Below, in pieces: positions 7,997 to 17,782 of a DNA stretch of 64,000 nucleotides (the stretch's first letter is position 1; the number at the start of each line of letters is the position of its first letter). Origin of the DNA: Leisingera sp. NJS204 (GTDB lineage: Bacteria; Pseudomonadota; Alphaproteobacteria; Rhodobacterales; Rhodobacteraceae); contig NZ_CP035417.1 in NCBI RefSeq assembly GCF_004123675.1, positions 2,347,501 through 2,411,500 of the forward strand. Direction: 5' to 3'. Made by a program: the position numbers and the translations under genes. The notes beneath the pieces were generated by a model. The model was not told the origin of the DNA and searched no databases. It worked only from the letters and a program-made list of their open reading frames with translations.

Positions 7997-8452
7997 CTAG
8001 AGAAAAGCAAAGTCGCGGAACGTCGCCGCCTCACCCAGTTTACTCCCATCCGCCCCCAGCAAGGGCCAGATGATAGCATTGCGGATCTCGAACCGCCGCC
8101 CCAGGGCACTGATCCGCACGCCTGTGTAATTGCTGATAAAGCCCTTTGCGCGCATCTCAGCGAACATCGCGTCCCGCTGGCCGCGGTGTGCAGGCTCCGC
8201 CGTCAGCCGCGACGGCATGGCTGTCAGCTTCTCCCAGCCCATCTCCCACAAGCGCTGCGCCGCCAGATTGCCATAGGTCAGCACCGGATCGGCGGCAGTG
8301 TTGTGCGACAGCACCGGGAAAGGCGCACGGTACAGCGCCTCGGCATCCGCCCCCTCCAGCAGCGGGCGGTCGGTGGCCTGGGCAAAGGACGTCAGCAGCA
8401 GGTCCGCGTGGGCGGTTTGATAGCTGTTTTTCGGAGAGGGTGTCTGCATCAT
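7997..8452 (-). CDS. MEKHLA domain protein
   Basis: The product has 151 residues and reads like the stand-alone MEKHLA domain proteins of proteobacteria: VLSHNTAADPVLTYGNLAAQ, LWEMGWEKLTAMPSRLTAEP, GFISNYTGVRISALGRRFEI and a final W-P-L stretch. The domain is PAS-related and is found in plants at the end of HD-ZIP III factors; in bacteria its role is unknown, possibly small-molecule or redox sensing. It is encoded alone on the minus strand with a weak ribosome site. Confidence 0.8.
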   Translation of the reverse strand: MMQTPSPKNSYQTAHADLLLTSFAQATDRPLLEGADAEALYRAPFPVLSHNTAADPVLTYGNLAAQRLWEMGWEKLTAMPSRLTAEPAHRGQRDAMFAEMRAKGFISNYTGVRISALGRRFEIRNAIIWPLLGADGSKLGEAATFRDFAFL

Positions 8453-8502
8453 TTATTTTTGACCTCTGCCGGTTCCGTCGTCGCTGCATGCGGGAAAGCC
8501 AA

Positions 8503-8991
8503 TCACGCGGCTGTGTATCTGACCAATGGCAATTGAGCAGAAGCGGTGTTCTTTTCCTGCATCACCCGCAGCTGCCGCAAAGACACCGGGCGCTGGCTCG
8601 CAAAGTTGGTGTTCTCATTCAAATGGGTACGGACACACGCCTCCGGCCCGTTGTAAACGATTTCGGCCTTCAGCTTTTTATAGTCAAGCAACAGGACAAT
8701 AAGAAAATCGGCACCAGTGTTATGCGGTCGAAAATGTGCCGCTCCTTTAGGGTCCCCAGTTGCCTTGATCTGAACAGTCCTTCCGTCGGCTATCGTCGCA
8801 TCGATACCCGGACTATTGTTGGCCGTGATTTTGAGACCAAAGGCGCGGGAGGCGATTGCTTCTCCGATGTCGCCTACAAGCTTGCCATCCAGAGTAAACT
8901 TCAAACCTGAACCCGCGAATTCATCTTCCAGCTTTGCCCGTGCTTCGAATAGAGTTTTCACCGCTTCAGGCAGGTTCAAAAATACGCCCAT
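8503..8991 (-). CDS. Protein with a PD-(D/E)XK-like motif pattern
   Basis: The product has 162 residues. The start at 8991 is set by GAGGAG 9 nt upstream; an in-frame ATG 39 nt earlier has none. The middle reads GDIGEAIASRAFGL, then SPGIDATIADGRTVQIKAT. The order E, then D, then Q-x-K on neighbouring strands resembles the core of restriction-endonuclease-fold proteins, and the later FLIVLLLDY fits a following strand. This is pattern resemblance only; the family may be one of the uncharacterised DUFs. No methyltransferase or other partner is next to it. It lies right behind the enolase terminator. Confidence 0.7.
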   Translation of the reverse strand: MGVFLNLPEAVKTLFEARAKLEDEFAGSGLKFTLDGKLVGDIGEAIASRAFGLKITANNSPGIDATIADGRTVQIKATGDPKGAAHFRPHNTGADFLIVLLLDYKKLKAEIVYNGPEACVRTHLNENTNFASQRPVSLRQLRVMQEKNTASAQLPLVRYTAA

Positions 8992-9007
8992 CGAAAATGA
9001 CTCCTCG

Positions 9008-9039
9008 AAAAAAGAAGGGCTGATTGACACCAGCCCTTC
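9008..9039 (-). terminator. Rho-independent terminator of eno
   Basis: On the minus strand GAAGGGCTG (9031-9039) pairs with CAGCCCTTC (9014-9022) over an 8-nt loop, followed by six Ts (9008-9013). It starts 27 nt behind the eno stop. The ribosome site of the next gene (GAGGAG, 9001-9006) follows the T-run almost directly. Confidence 0.85.
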
Positions 9040-9065
9040 CGGATCATTCTTCGTAATGGAGGCGC

Positions 9066-10391
<1,326 letters not shown>

Positions 10392-10527
10392 TCATACCAG
10401 CCGCGGCGGAAATGTAAACCGGTCGCGTTATCGCTAACACACATGAAAGCGGCGGTTTAGGGCTAACATTGCTCTGTTTGCGCCAACAGGGTTGAACAAT
10501 TGCACGCCGCGCTGCCGGCCTGAGACC

Positions 10528-11421
10528 TCAGGCCGCAGCAGCCGCCGCGCGCCGCGCCCGCCGGGCCAGCCGCTGCTCCCGGACAAAGGTATAAAGACCG
10601 GATGCGATAATCAGCGCCGACCCGGCCAGGGTCATCGTATCGGGACGTTCGCCGAAGACGATGACGCCTGCAAGGATCGAAAACAGCAGCCTTGTATAGC
10701 GGAACGGCGTCACCGCCGAAGCATCGCCAACCCGCGTCGCCGTCACGATGCCGTAATAGCCCAGCACCCCGAACAGCACACCGCCGGCCATCATCATCCA
10801 CTCGCCGCCCGCCAGCGCCTGCGCATCGCCCGGTGTGAAGATCAGCAGCAAAACCCCCGCCGGGATGACCGCCATAAATGCCTGAAAACTCAACACCGTT
10901 GATGGCACACCGCTGTCCATTGTGCGGGTCATCAGATCGCGCGCCGCAACCCCCAGCACTGCAACAACAACCAGCAGCGCCGCTGGCTCAAACCCGTCCA
11001 GCCCGGGCCGGATGATCAGCAGAACGCCAGCAAAGCCCACGCAGATCGCCAGCCAGCGCCGCCAGCCCACGTCCTCCTTCAGAAACAACGCCGCCCCCAT
11101 GGTGATCACCAAAGGCGTTGCCTGAAACACTGCGGCCACGGTCGAGATATCCACCAGCGCCAAAGCCGAGGCAAACCCCATCGCCGACACCGCTTCCATG
11201 GCGGCCCGCATCACCGGCTTTTTGCGCCAGGCCCGCGCCGCCATCAGCCGGTGCCCTTGCATCTTGGCCATGACCGCAAAGACAAGCCCGCTGCCCAGCC
11301 CCAGAAAAACCAGGATCTGCCCCACCGGCAAAGTGGCCGACAGACGCTTGATGAACATGTCTTCAAGCGTGAAAAAAGCCATTGAGGCAATGACCAGCAG
11401 AATACCATGCAGGTTGTTCAT
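10528..11421 (-). CDS. EamA/DMT family transporter
   Basis: The product has 297 residues and about ten membrane helices in two EamA repeats, ending in a basic tail (REQRLARRARRAAAAAA) that follows the positive-inside rule. Members export amino acids, nucleotides-derived compounds or drugs; substrate cannot be predicted. The ATG at 11421 fits the first helix (MNNLHGILLVIASMAFFTLE); an in-frame ATG 51 nt upstream would add a charged, non-conserved N-terminus. No partner gene is next to it. A second, unrelated EamA gene lies at 45153. Confidence 0.85.
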   Translation of the reverse strand: MNNLHGILLVIASMAFFTLEDMFIKRLSATLPVGQILVFLGLGSGLVFAVMAKMQGHRLMAARAWRKKPVMRAAMEAVSAMGFASALALVDISTVAAVFQATPLVITMGAALFLKEDVGWRRWLAICVGFAGVLLIIRPGLDGFEPAALLVVVAVLGVAARDLMTRTMDSGVPSTVLSFQAFMAVIPAGVLLLIFTPGDAQALAGGEWMMMAGGVLFGVLGYYGIVTATRVGDASAVTPFRYTRLLFSILAGVIVFGERPDTMTLAGSALIIASGLYTFVREQRLARRARRAAAAAA

Positions 11422-11623
11422 AAGCGCGCGTCCCGTATCCCGGTCCGGCAGTACGCCGGACCATCCGGGCAAAGAACATCAGCGCCCCGGCGCAGGCAAC
11501 TCCGTTTGCGACCCGGTGTCATGACAAGACGTGAGCACAGATATCAATTTCCGTGATGCGCCGTGCGGCCCAGGCCGCCGGCGCAACCGGAGTTCTGCAA
11601 AATAATGGGGGCCGGGGCGGATG

Positions 11624-12037
11624 CTACTCCGCCTTGCGCGGCACCCCGTACAGTTCCAGCTTATGCCCGCGCAGCTCATAGCCCAGCTTGCGGGCGATCC
11701 GCTCCTGCAGTTCCTCGATCTCCGGGTCGCAGAACTCGATCACCTCGCCGGTGTTCATATCGATCAGATGGTCGTGGTGATCCCGCTCGGCATCCTCGTA
11801 CCGCGCGCGCCCGTCGCCGAACTCCAGCCGTTCCAGAATGCCCGCCTCCTCGAACAGCTTCACCGTGCGATAGACGGTGGCGATGGAAATCGCCGCATCC
11901 ATCGCACTGGCGCGGGCATACAGCTCCTCTACATCCGGGTGATCGCCGCTGTCCTGAAGCACCTGGGCAATCACCCGGCGCTGGCCGGTCATGCGCAGCC
12001 CCTTGGCTTCGCAACGGGCGATAATCGGCTTTGGCAT
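11624..12037 (-). CDS. Fur family metalloregulator (Fur/Mur-like)
   Basis: The product has 137 residues from the ATG at 12037, chosen for GAGG 7 nt upstream. The N-terminal winged helix contains MTGQRRVIAQVL and SIATVYRTVKLFEEAGIL, the Fur DNA-recognition helix. The dimerisation part has RDHHDHLIDMNTGEVIEF and ends KLELYGVP. The metal-site histidines and Glu/Asp are present. In Rhodobacterales the closest paralog usually acts as Mur, the manganese-uptake repressor, while iron control is left to Irr and RirA; by that rule this is probably Mur, but Fur naming is equally common. It is encoded alone, 349 bp from the divergent helicase gene. Confidence 0.85.
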   Translation of the reverse strand: MPKPIIARCEAKGLRMTGQRRVIAQVLQDSGDHPDVEELYARASAMDAAISIATVYRTVKLFEEAGILERLEFGDGRARYEDAERDHHDHLIDMNTGEVIEFCDPEIEELQERIARKLGYELRGHKLELYGVPRKAE

Positions 12038-12386
12038 CGAAGGTCCTCGCGGTTTTCTGGCTTTCCTCTTTAGCGGATGCAATCTGCGTCGAAAACAGGC
12101 TTTTCGCCGGCATCAACGGTTGACAATGCGCTTATCCACAGCCATTTGACGCCCAGGCATCCCTCCCTGCCGCGTGAGCAGAGACCAAGACCGGCCGCAC
12201 CGCATGTGCGTGACAAGACACCCGGGGTCAAGTGATATGCCGACATTCCCAAAATCACGCGTGGGGATTGCAGAGGCCAGCGGCCTGGCATCCGGCCAGC
12301 GCGCGCCCGAGGTCCCTGCCCCGCAAGAAACCGCTGTTTGCAGCGGATCCGGCCCGTGCTGACGCAGGGCTGTGAAAGGACGATAC
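12038..12386. other. Leader region between the Fur-family and helicase genes
   Basis: No gene is seen. The region should hold two divergent promoters. It contains TTGACA (12120-12125) and a sequence matching a DnaA box, TTATCCACA (12132-12140), both single. The long untranslated leader before the helicase gene would fit cold-shock control known for such helicases elsewhere, which is inference. Confidence 0.4.
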
Positions 12387-13706
12387 GTGACTGAATTTTC
12401 GACCATGGGGCTTCCTGAAAAGCTCCTCACCCGGCTCCAGGACCTGGGCCTCAATGACCCCACCCCGATCCAGGCCCGCGCCATTCCGCATGCGCTGAAC
12501 GGCCAGGACGTTCTGGGTCTCGCGCAGACCGGCACCGGCAAGACCGCCGCATTTGGCGTGCCGCTGATCGCGCAGATGATGCAATACGGCCGCAAGCCCG
12601 CTGCCAACACCGTGCGCGGCCTGGTGCTGGCGCCGACCCGCGAACTGGCCAACCAGATCGCAGCGACCCTGAAAGGCCTCACCGAAAACACCCCGATGAA
12701 GGTCGGCCTGGTTGTCGGCGGCGTGTCCATCAACCCGCAGATCTCCCGCATCGCCAAGGGCACCGACATCCTGGTTGCCACACCGGGCCGCCTGATTGAC
12801 ATCCTCGATCGCGGCGCACTGGATCTCGGCTCCTGCGACTTCCTGGTGCTGGACGAGGCCGACCAGATGCTGGACCTCGGCTTCATCCACACTCTGCGCA
12901 AGATCGCGGCGCTGCTGCCGGCCGAGCGCCAGACCATGCTGTTCTCGGCCACCATGCCCAAGCAGATGAACGAGATCGCCAACTCCTACCTGCAAAGCCC
13001 GGTCCGTATCGAAGTCTCGCCTCCGGGCAAAGCCGCCGACAAGGTCACCCAATCGGTGCATTTCATCGCCAAGGCCGAAAAGCTGAGCCTGCTCAAAGAG
13101 CTGCTGGCCGACCACAAGGACGAGCGCGCACTGGTCTTCGGCCGCACCAAACACGGCATGGAAAAGCTGATGAAGGTGCTGGACAAGGCAGGCTTTGCCG
13201 CCGCTGCCATTCACGGCAACAAATCCCAGGGCCAGCGCGAGCGCGCCCTTGCCGCCTTTAAATCCGGCGACATCAAGGTTCTGGTCGCCACCGATGTGGC
13301 CGCCCGAGGGCTGGACATTCCGGACGTGAAACACGTCTACAACTACGAGCTGCCCAATGTGCCGGACGCCTATGTGCACCGTATCGGCCGCACCGCGCGC
13401 GCGGGCAAGGATGGCGCTGCCATCGCCTTTTGCTCACCGGATGAAATGGAAGAGCTGAAGGCGATCCAGAAGGTGATGAAAACCACCATCCCCGTCGCCT
13501 CGGGCCGCGCCTGGGAGGCTTTGCCGGATCCGGCAGCGGCCGGCAAACCCGGCGGCCGTCCTGGCGCACGCCGCGGCGGCGGCGGTTTCGGCGGCGGCAA
13601 ACCCGGCGGCCAGCGCCGCCGCGGCGGCGGTGGCTCGGGCGGCCAAGGCAAGCCCCAGGGCGCAAGCAACGGCCAGCGCGGCGGCCAAAAACAGCGCGCG
13701 CGCTAA
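12387..13706 (+). CDS. DEAD-box RNA helicase (RhlE type)
   Basis: The product has 439 residues. All helicase motifs are present: Q motif PTPIQARAIP, Walker A AQTGTGKT, PTRELANQI, DEAD in VLDEADQML, SAT in LFSATMP, and VI as HRIGRTARAG. It ends in a disordered Gly/Arg/Lys-rich tail of about 60 residues with RGGGG and GGKPGG runs that would bind RNA. It unwinds RNA in ribosome assembly or decay. The GTG at 12387 is chosen because AAAGGA lies 6 nt upstream; a second in-frame GTG at 12372 has no ribosome site. Confidence 0.92.
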   Translation: MTEFSTMGLPEKLLTRLQDLGLNDPTPIQARAIPHALNGQDVLGLAQTGTGKTAAFGVPLIAQMMQYGRKPAANTVRGLVLAPTRELANQIAATLKGLTENTPMKVGLVVGGVSINPQISRIAKGTDILVATPGRLIDILDRGALDLGSCDFLVLDEADQMLDLGFIHTLRKIAALLPAERQTMLFSATMPKQMNEIANSYLQSPVRIEVSPPGKAADKVTQSVHFIAKAEKLSLLKELLADHKDERALVFGRTKHGMEKLMKVLDKAGFAAAAIHGNKSQGQRERALAAFKSGDIKVLVATDVAARGLDIPDVKHVYNYELPNVPDAYVHRIGRTARAGKDGAAIAFCSPDEMEELKAIQKVMKTTIPVASGRAWEALPDPAAAGKPGGRPGARRGGGGFGGGKPGGQRRRGGGGSGGQGKPQGASNGQRGGQKQRAR

Positions 13707-14000
13707 GCCTGCCCCGCGCAGCTCCGGGTCAAGGACAGTAATGCCGCAGCGCGTCAGCGCTGCTCATCCTTGCCCCGGAACAGCAAAGCACCAGCCACAT
13801 TCAAACAGCCACCTTCAGAGGCAAACTCTGCCCCTGAAGCAGTTCCCTGCAGTTGAAACCTGCAGAAAATTGTCCGGGGGGACAGTTCCGGCTGCAAACA
13901 TGCGCCCCTCCCCTGCGTTGCGCAGCAACGCCCGGCCCAAGGCCGCCAAGGGGCTTCAGGCACAGCCTGACGCCCCTGCGGGCGCGGGAGCGCTCCCGCT
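13707..14000. other. Gene-free convergent gap filled by a composite repeat
   Basis: The gap between the helicase stop and the stop of the minus-strand EEP gene holds no gene. Alpha-beta repeat copy 2 occupies most of it. Confidence 0.6.
13726..13996. repeat. Alpha-beta composite intergenic repeat, copy 2
   Basis: Alpha, 13726-13847: starts GGGTCAAGG; hairpin CTTCAGAGGCA (13813-13823) / TGCCCCTGAAG (13829-13839), one mismatch. Beta, 13915-13996: hairpin GCGTTGC (13915-13921) / GCAACGC (13925-13931), then CCGGCCCAAGGCCGCC and a final GCGCGGGAGCGCTCCCGC. It lies between convergent genes and ends at the EEP stop. Confidence 0.65.
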
Positions 14001-14705
14001 TCACACCGCCTGCAAATCCGCCCAGACCGGCAAATGGTCCGAGGCAATATGCGCAGGCCGGGCACCATGCACCCCATGCGCAACGGCTTTCAACCGCTTG
14101 CAATACGCAATCCGATCCAGTGCCCCCAGGGGCCGCAGCGCCGGAAAGCTCGCCTTGGGCGGCAGGAAAGTCAGCGCCGGAGTGATATGCTCCAGCACCG
14201 CCCCCCGCGACCACTCATTGAAATCCCCCGCCAGCACCACCGCGCTGTCCTCGCGCTTTGCCGCATGGGCCAAGGCACGCATCTGTTCACGCCGCGCCCG
14301 TCCCGTCAGCCCCAGATGCGCGCCAATCACCCGCACCGGCCCCAAAACCGTCTTCAGCTGAACCCAGACCGCGCCGCGCGGCTCCAGCCCCGGCAAAACG
14401 ATATGGCCTTTGGCCTGCAGCACCACGCCATTCCGGAACAGCACCGCATTGCCGTGCCAGCCCAGGGACCCCGCGCCGCCCAGGTCCGCCGCCTGCCAGC
14501 CGGTTTCCGCGACCAGAAAATGCGGCAGCGCCGCGGGCCGCGGCGGCAAGCGCTTGTCAGCCTCCTGCAGCACCACCACGTCCGCAGCCAGTCCGGCGAT
14601 CACCTGCAAGACACGCTCAGGCCGGCGGCGCAGGTCCAGGCCGATACATTTCTGAATATTGTAAGTGGCAATCCGCAGCGTATCCTGCGGCGGTTGATTG
14701 GGCAT
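14001..14705 (-). CDS. Endonuclease/exonuclease/phosphatase family protein
   Basis: The product has 234 residues from an ATG with GGAGG 6 nt upstream. The EEP fold motifs are visible: TLRIATYNIQKC at the start, VVLQEAD (metal Glu), VIGAHLGL, LAGDFNEW (catalytic Asp and Asn) and a final ASDHLPVWADL. EEP proteins cleave phosphodiesters in DNA, RNA or lipids; in related bacteria the family is often annotated only generally. There is no signal peptide, so it acts in the cytosol. Longer N-terminal extension to 14819 is unlikely, since it lacks a ribosome site. Confidence 0.85.
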   Translation of the reverse strand: MPNQPPQDTLRIATYNIQKCIGLDLRRRPERVLQVIAGLAADVVVLQEADKRLPPRPAALPHFLVAETGWQAADLGGAGSLGWHGNAVLFRNGVVLQAKGHIVLPGLEPRGAVWVQLKTVLGPVRVIGAHLGLTGRARREQMRALAHAAKREDSAVVLAGDFNEWSRGAVLEHITPALTFLPPKASFPALRPLGALDRIAYCKRLKAVAHGVHGARPAHIASDHLPVWADLQAV

Positions 14706-14831
14706 CCGGTGCCTCCAGGTTTGTCCGGAGTTTGGCGCAGGACACATCTGAAACACAACCGTCATCCCGACGCAGGCGTGGCCGGGGGCTGCCCGCCCCC
14801 TCTTGAGCCTACGGCTCAATTCACCCCCGGG

Positions 14832-14854
14832 GAGTATTTGAAACCAGAAAGAAG
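14832..14854 (-). repeat. CAAATACTC element, copy 2
   Basis: On the minus strand it reads cttctttctggttTCAAATACTC and continues into CCCGGGGG. It starts 5 nt behind the selO stop codon. A small hairpin TTGAGCC/GGCTCAA lies just downstream (about 14801-14820). Confidence 0.6.
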
Positions 14855-14858
14855 CAGA

Positions 14859-16277
14859 TCAGGTTCCGCAGAAAGTCGCCTGCACCACTTCCTCCGGCGC
14901 TGGCGGACGCTGCAGGTCTGTGTGTTCCGGCTTGTCCGCATAAGGGCTGGCCAGAACTGCGTTCAGCCGGTGAAACAGCGCATAGTCTCCCGCCACAGCG
15001 CCCGCAATTATCTCTTCGATGCGGTGGTTGCGCGGGATGAAGGCCGGATTGGCGGCCTGCATCACCGCTTGCGGGTCCGGCTCATCCGCCAGCCGCGCCT
15101 GCCAGCCTTCGGCCCAGCTGTCATATGCCGCTGGATCGGTGAATTGACCGCGCGCCGTGCCCGCCGCCAGCGCCCTGAAACTATTGGTGAAATCGCTTTG
15201 GTTTTCCGCCATCCGCTCCAACAGGCCAGTGACCAGCTCCAGGTCATCTTCCTGCGCCGAAGTGATCCCCAGCTTGGCACGGAACCGGGTCAGCCAAGCG
15301 TCCTCGGTCAGCTGCGGCATCGCATGAACGATTTCCGTGGCTTCCTCGACGCCTGCCTGCGGGTCGTCCAGCTGCTGGATCAGCGCAGTGGCCAGCTGCG
15401 CCAGGTTCCACACTGCAATATCGGGCTGGTTGGCATAGGCATACCGCCGCCCGCGGTCGATAGACGAGAACACCGTATGCGGGTGGTAGACGTCCATAAA
15501 GGCGCAAGGGCCATAGTCGATTGTCTCGCCCGAAATCGCGGAATTGTCAGTGTTCATCACCCCGTGGATAAAGCCCACGCCCATCCAGGCTGCAATCAGC
15601 TTGGCCTGCGCATCGCGCACCGCCCTCAGCAGGCCCATGGCTCCATCCGCATTCGGGTAATGGCGGGCAATCGCATAGTCCGTCAGCTGCCGCAGGCTGT
15701 GTTTGTCGCCGCGCGCCGCGAAGATCTGAAACGTCCCCACCCGCAGATGGCTGGAGGCCACCCGGGTCAGAACCGCACCGGGCAATCCCCCTTCGCGCCA
15801 GACAGTCTCGCCCGTCTCAACCGCCGCCAGCGCGCGGGTGGTCGGGATGCCAAGCGCATGCATTGCCTCGCTCACCACATATTCCCGCAGCACCGGGCCC
15901 AGCCAGGCACGGCCATCGCCGCTGCGGGAATAGGGTGTGCGCCCGGAGCCTTTCAGCTGGACATCCCGGCGCTTACCGTCGGCTCCCACCGTCTCGCCCA
16001 GTAGGATTGCCCGCCCGTCGCCAAGCTGCGGATTATAAGTGCCGAACTGGTGCCCGGCGTAAAGCTGCGCCAGCGGATCAGCCCCTTCCGGCACCAGATT
16101 GCCACCAAAGACCGCCGCCATCTCTGCCGCCTCACCCGGGCTTATGCGCATCAGCCGGGCCAGATCCTCGTTGAAAGCAATCAGCCTCGGCGCCTTCACC
16201 GCCTGCGGCGCCAGTTTGGAGTAGAACTGCCCCGGCAGGGCAGCATATGTGTTATCGAAGGGGAACGTGAAAGCCAT
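14859..16277 (-). CDS. selO: SelO/YdiU family protein adenylyltransferase
   Basis: The product has 472 residues. SelO pseudokinases transfer AMP to Ser, Thr or Tyr of target proteins, including redox enzymes, during oxidative stress (shown for E. coli and human proteins). Family landmarks are here: [57 protein letters not shown], and [23 protein letters not shown] with the catalytic Asn and Asp. The antepenultimate residue is Cys (FCGT end), the position held by selenocysteine in animals. It is divergent from the cupin gene with 56 bp between the starts. Confidence 0.93.
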   Translation of the reverse strand: MAFTFPFDNTYAALPGQFYSKLAPQAVKAPRLIAFNEDLARLMRISPGEAAEMAAVFGGNLVPEGADPLAQLYAGHQFGTYNPQLGDGRAILLGETVGADGKRRDVQLKGSGRTPYSRSGDGRAWLGPVLREYVVSEAMHALGIPTTRALAAVETGETVWREGGLPGAVLTRVASSHLRVGTFQIFAARGDKHSLRQLTDYAIARHYPNADGAMGLLRAVRDAQAKLIAAWMGVGFIHGVMNTDNSAISGETIDYGPCAFMDVYHPHTVFSSIDRGRRYAYANQPDIAVWNLAQLATALIQQLDDPQAGVEEATEIVHAMPQLTEDAWLTRFRAKLGITSAQEDDLELVTGLLERMAENQSDFTNSFRALAAGTARGQFTDPAAYDSWAEGWQARLADEPDPQAVMQAANPAFIPRNHRIEEIIAGAVAGDYALFHRLNAVLASPYADKPEHTDLQRPPAPEEVVQATFCGT

Positions 16278-16333
16278 TGCCCAAACATATGCTTGGTATA
16301 CAGATTTACCAGCGCCAAAAGGGAGAGCCTGCA

Positions 16334-16753
16334 GTGACGGCAGATCAGATCATTGAACATTTGGGCTTGCAGCCGCACCCCGAAGGCGGATGGTACCGGG
16401 AAACCTGGCGGGCCGGGAATGAAGGCCGCCCCGCAGGCACCTGTATTTACTTTCTTTTAAAGGAAGGCGAAAACAGCCATTGGCACCGGGTCGATGCAAC
16501 GGAGATCTGGCTTTTCCACGCCGGTGCACCGCTGGTGCTGTCGGTGGCGGAGACAAGGGAAGGCCCGGCACAGGACCACATACTGACCCCTGATCTGACC
16601 AAAGGCGCGCCGCAGCAGATCGTGCCTGAAGGTCACTGGCAGGCGGCTCGCACAACCGGAGACTGCACATTGGTAAGCTGCACCGTCTCGCCCGGTTTCC
16701 AGTTCGAAGGATTCGAACTTGCTGCGCCTGGCTTTGACATCCCGCGTGGCTGA
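16334..16753 (+). CDS. Cupin protein, DUF985 type
   Basis: The product has 139 residues from a GTG at 16334 with GGGAG 8 nt upstream. It matches the DUF985 cupin family by length and by the segments [49 protein letters not shown]. The H-W-H and E residues would form a metal site in the barrel. Function is unknown; some relatives are called sugar epimerase-like on fold alone. It shares a short promoter region with selO, and the desaturase gene follows after 46 bp. Confidence 0.85.
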   Translation: MTADQIIEHLGLQPHPEGGWYRETWRAGNEGRPAGTCIYFLLKEGENSHWHRVDATEIWLFHAGAPLVLSVAETREGPAQDHILTPDLTKGAPQQIVPEGHWQAARTTGDCTLVSCTVSPGFQFEGFELAAPGFDIPRG

Positions 16754-16799
16754 CCCCCGACTCTTGCAGCGAATCAGAAGACTGGACAAAACTGTCCAT

Positions 16800-17702
16800 A
16801 TGCCTGCACCTATGGATCACACCACCCTTATCAAGTCGCTGCCGCCGGAGACCAAAGCGTCCTTGACCACCCGTTCCGATGCTGCGGGGCTGCAGCATCT
16901 TGCGCTGTACATTGCCGCTTTGGCTGTCTGCACCACGGGCCTTGCGCTGCAAGTGCCCTTCTGGCCGCTTCTGATGCTGCCGCACGGGGTGTTGCTGGTC
17001 TTCCTGTTCACCCTCAGCCACGAATGCACCCACCAAACTCCGTTCCGCAGCAAGTGGCTGAACGAGGCCGCCGGCCATTTCTGCGCCCTGGCAATGGCGC
17101 TGCCCTTTGTCTGGTTCCGCTACTTTCACCTGGCGCATCACAAGTTCACCAACGACCCCGAACGCGACCCCGAGCTGGAACAAGGGCCGCGCCCGGAGAC
17201 CATTCCCCAATGGCTGAAATACCTCAGCGGCTGGGGCTATTGGCGCGGCATGGCGGGGACCCTCTGGCGCAACGCCTTTGGCACCATTGATGCGCCGTAC
17301 CTGCCGGAACGCCGCCACGCGCACATGCGGCTGGAGTCGCGGGTACTGTTGTCCGTCTACACAGCCGCCCTGCTGACCCTGCTGGTGTCACCACTGGTTT
17401 TGCGGCTATGGCTTGTGCCGCTGCTGATCGGCCAGCCGTTCCTGCGCGCCTATCTGTTGGCAGAACACGGGCTCTGCCCGCCAGTTGCCAACATGCTGGA
17501 AAACTCCCGCACCACCTTCACCAACCGGTTGGTGCGCTTTCTGGCCTGGAATATGCCTTATCATGCCGAGCATCATGCTTTTCCGAATGTGCCTTTCCAC
17601 CAGCTGCCCGCTTTCCATGCCATCACACAGGCACACCTGAAGTCGGCTTCGGGAGGGTATGCAGAGTTCACATCAGACTACCTCCGGCAGATCTCCCGCT
17701 GA
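16800..17702 (+). CDS. Fatty acid desaturase-family membrane protein
   Basis: The product has 300 residues and about four to five membrane helices. The three histidine clusters of di-iron desaturases are visible: HECTH, HLAHHKFTND and HAEHHAFPNVP, which follow the H(x)3-4H, H(x)2HH and H(x)2HH pattern. It would insert a double bond or hydroxyl in a lipid acyl chain or carotenoid, in the inner membrane. The exact start is open: ATGs at 16800 and 16812 both precede the conserved part, and neither has a strong ribosome site. The exact substrate is unknown. Confidence 0.85.
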   Translation: MPAPMDHTTLIKSLPPETKASLTTRSDAAGLQHLALYIAALAVCTTGLALQVPFWPLLMLPHGVLLVFLFTLSHECTHQTPFRSKWLNEAAGHFCALAMALPFVWFRYFHLAHHKFTNDPERDPELEQGPRPETIPQWLKYLSGWGYWRGMAGTLWRNAFGTIDAPYLPERRHAHMRLESRVLLSVYTAALLTLLVSPLVLRLWLVPLLIGQPFLRAYLLAEHGLCPPVANMLENSRTTFTNRLVRFLAWNMPYHAEHHAFPNVPFHQLPAFHAITQAHLKSASGGYAEFTSDYLRQISR

Positions 17703-17721
17703 CCGGTCGTCAAAGGCCGCA

Positions 17722-17768
17722 CAAATTTCTTTGAAGAAATTTGACAAGAAACTTCGAAGTTTCTTGTC
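17722..17768. terminator. Two adjoining perfect AT-rich palindromes
   Basis: CAAATTTCTT (17722-17731) pairs with AAGAAATTTG (17734-17743). The next palindrome (17743-17768) is perfect over 26 bp, with the arm GACAAGAAACTTC and its complement and no spacer. They lie between the convergent desaturase and anmK genes, 19 nt behind one stop and 14 nt before the other, and are AT-rich in a GC-rich genome. A bidirectional terminator is the simplest reading. Confidence 0.65.
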
Positions 17769-17782
17769 CCCTCGTCTCCATC

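Noticed and set aside
12132..12140. Single DnaA box TTATCCACA before the helicase gene
   Set aside because: One 9-bp match without neighbours is expected by chance in a genome and gives no functional support.
14034..16004. Open frame of 656 codons on the plus strand
   Set aside because: Antisense to the EEP and selO genes; no motif, and composition typical of a shadow frame.
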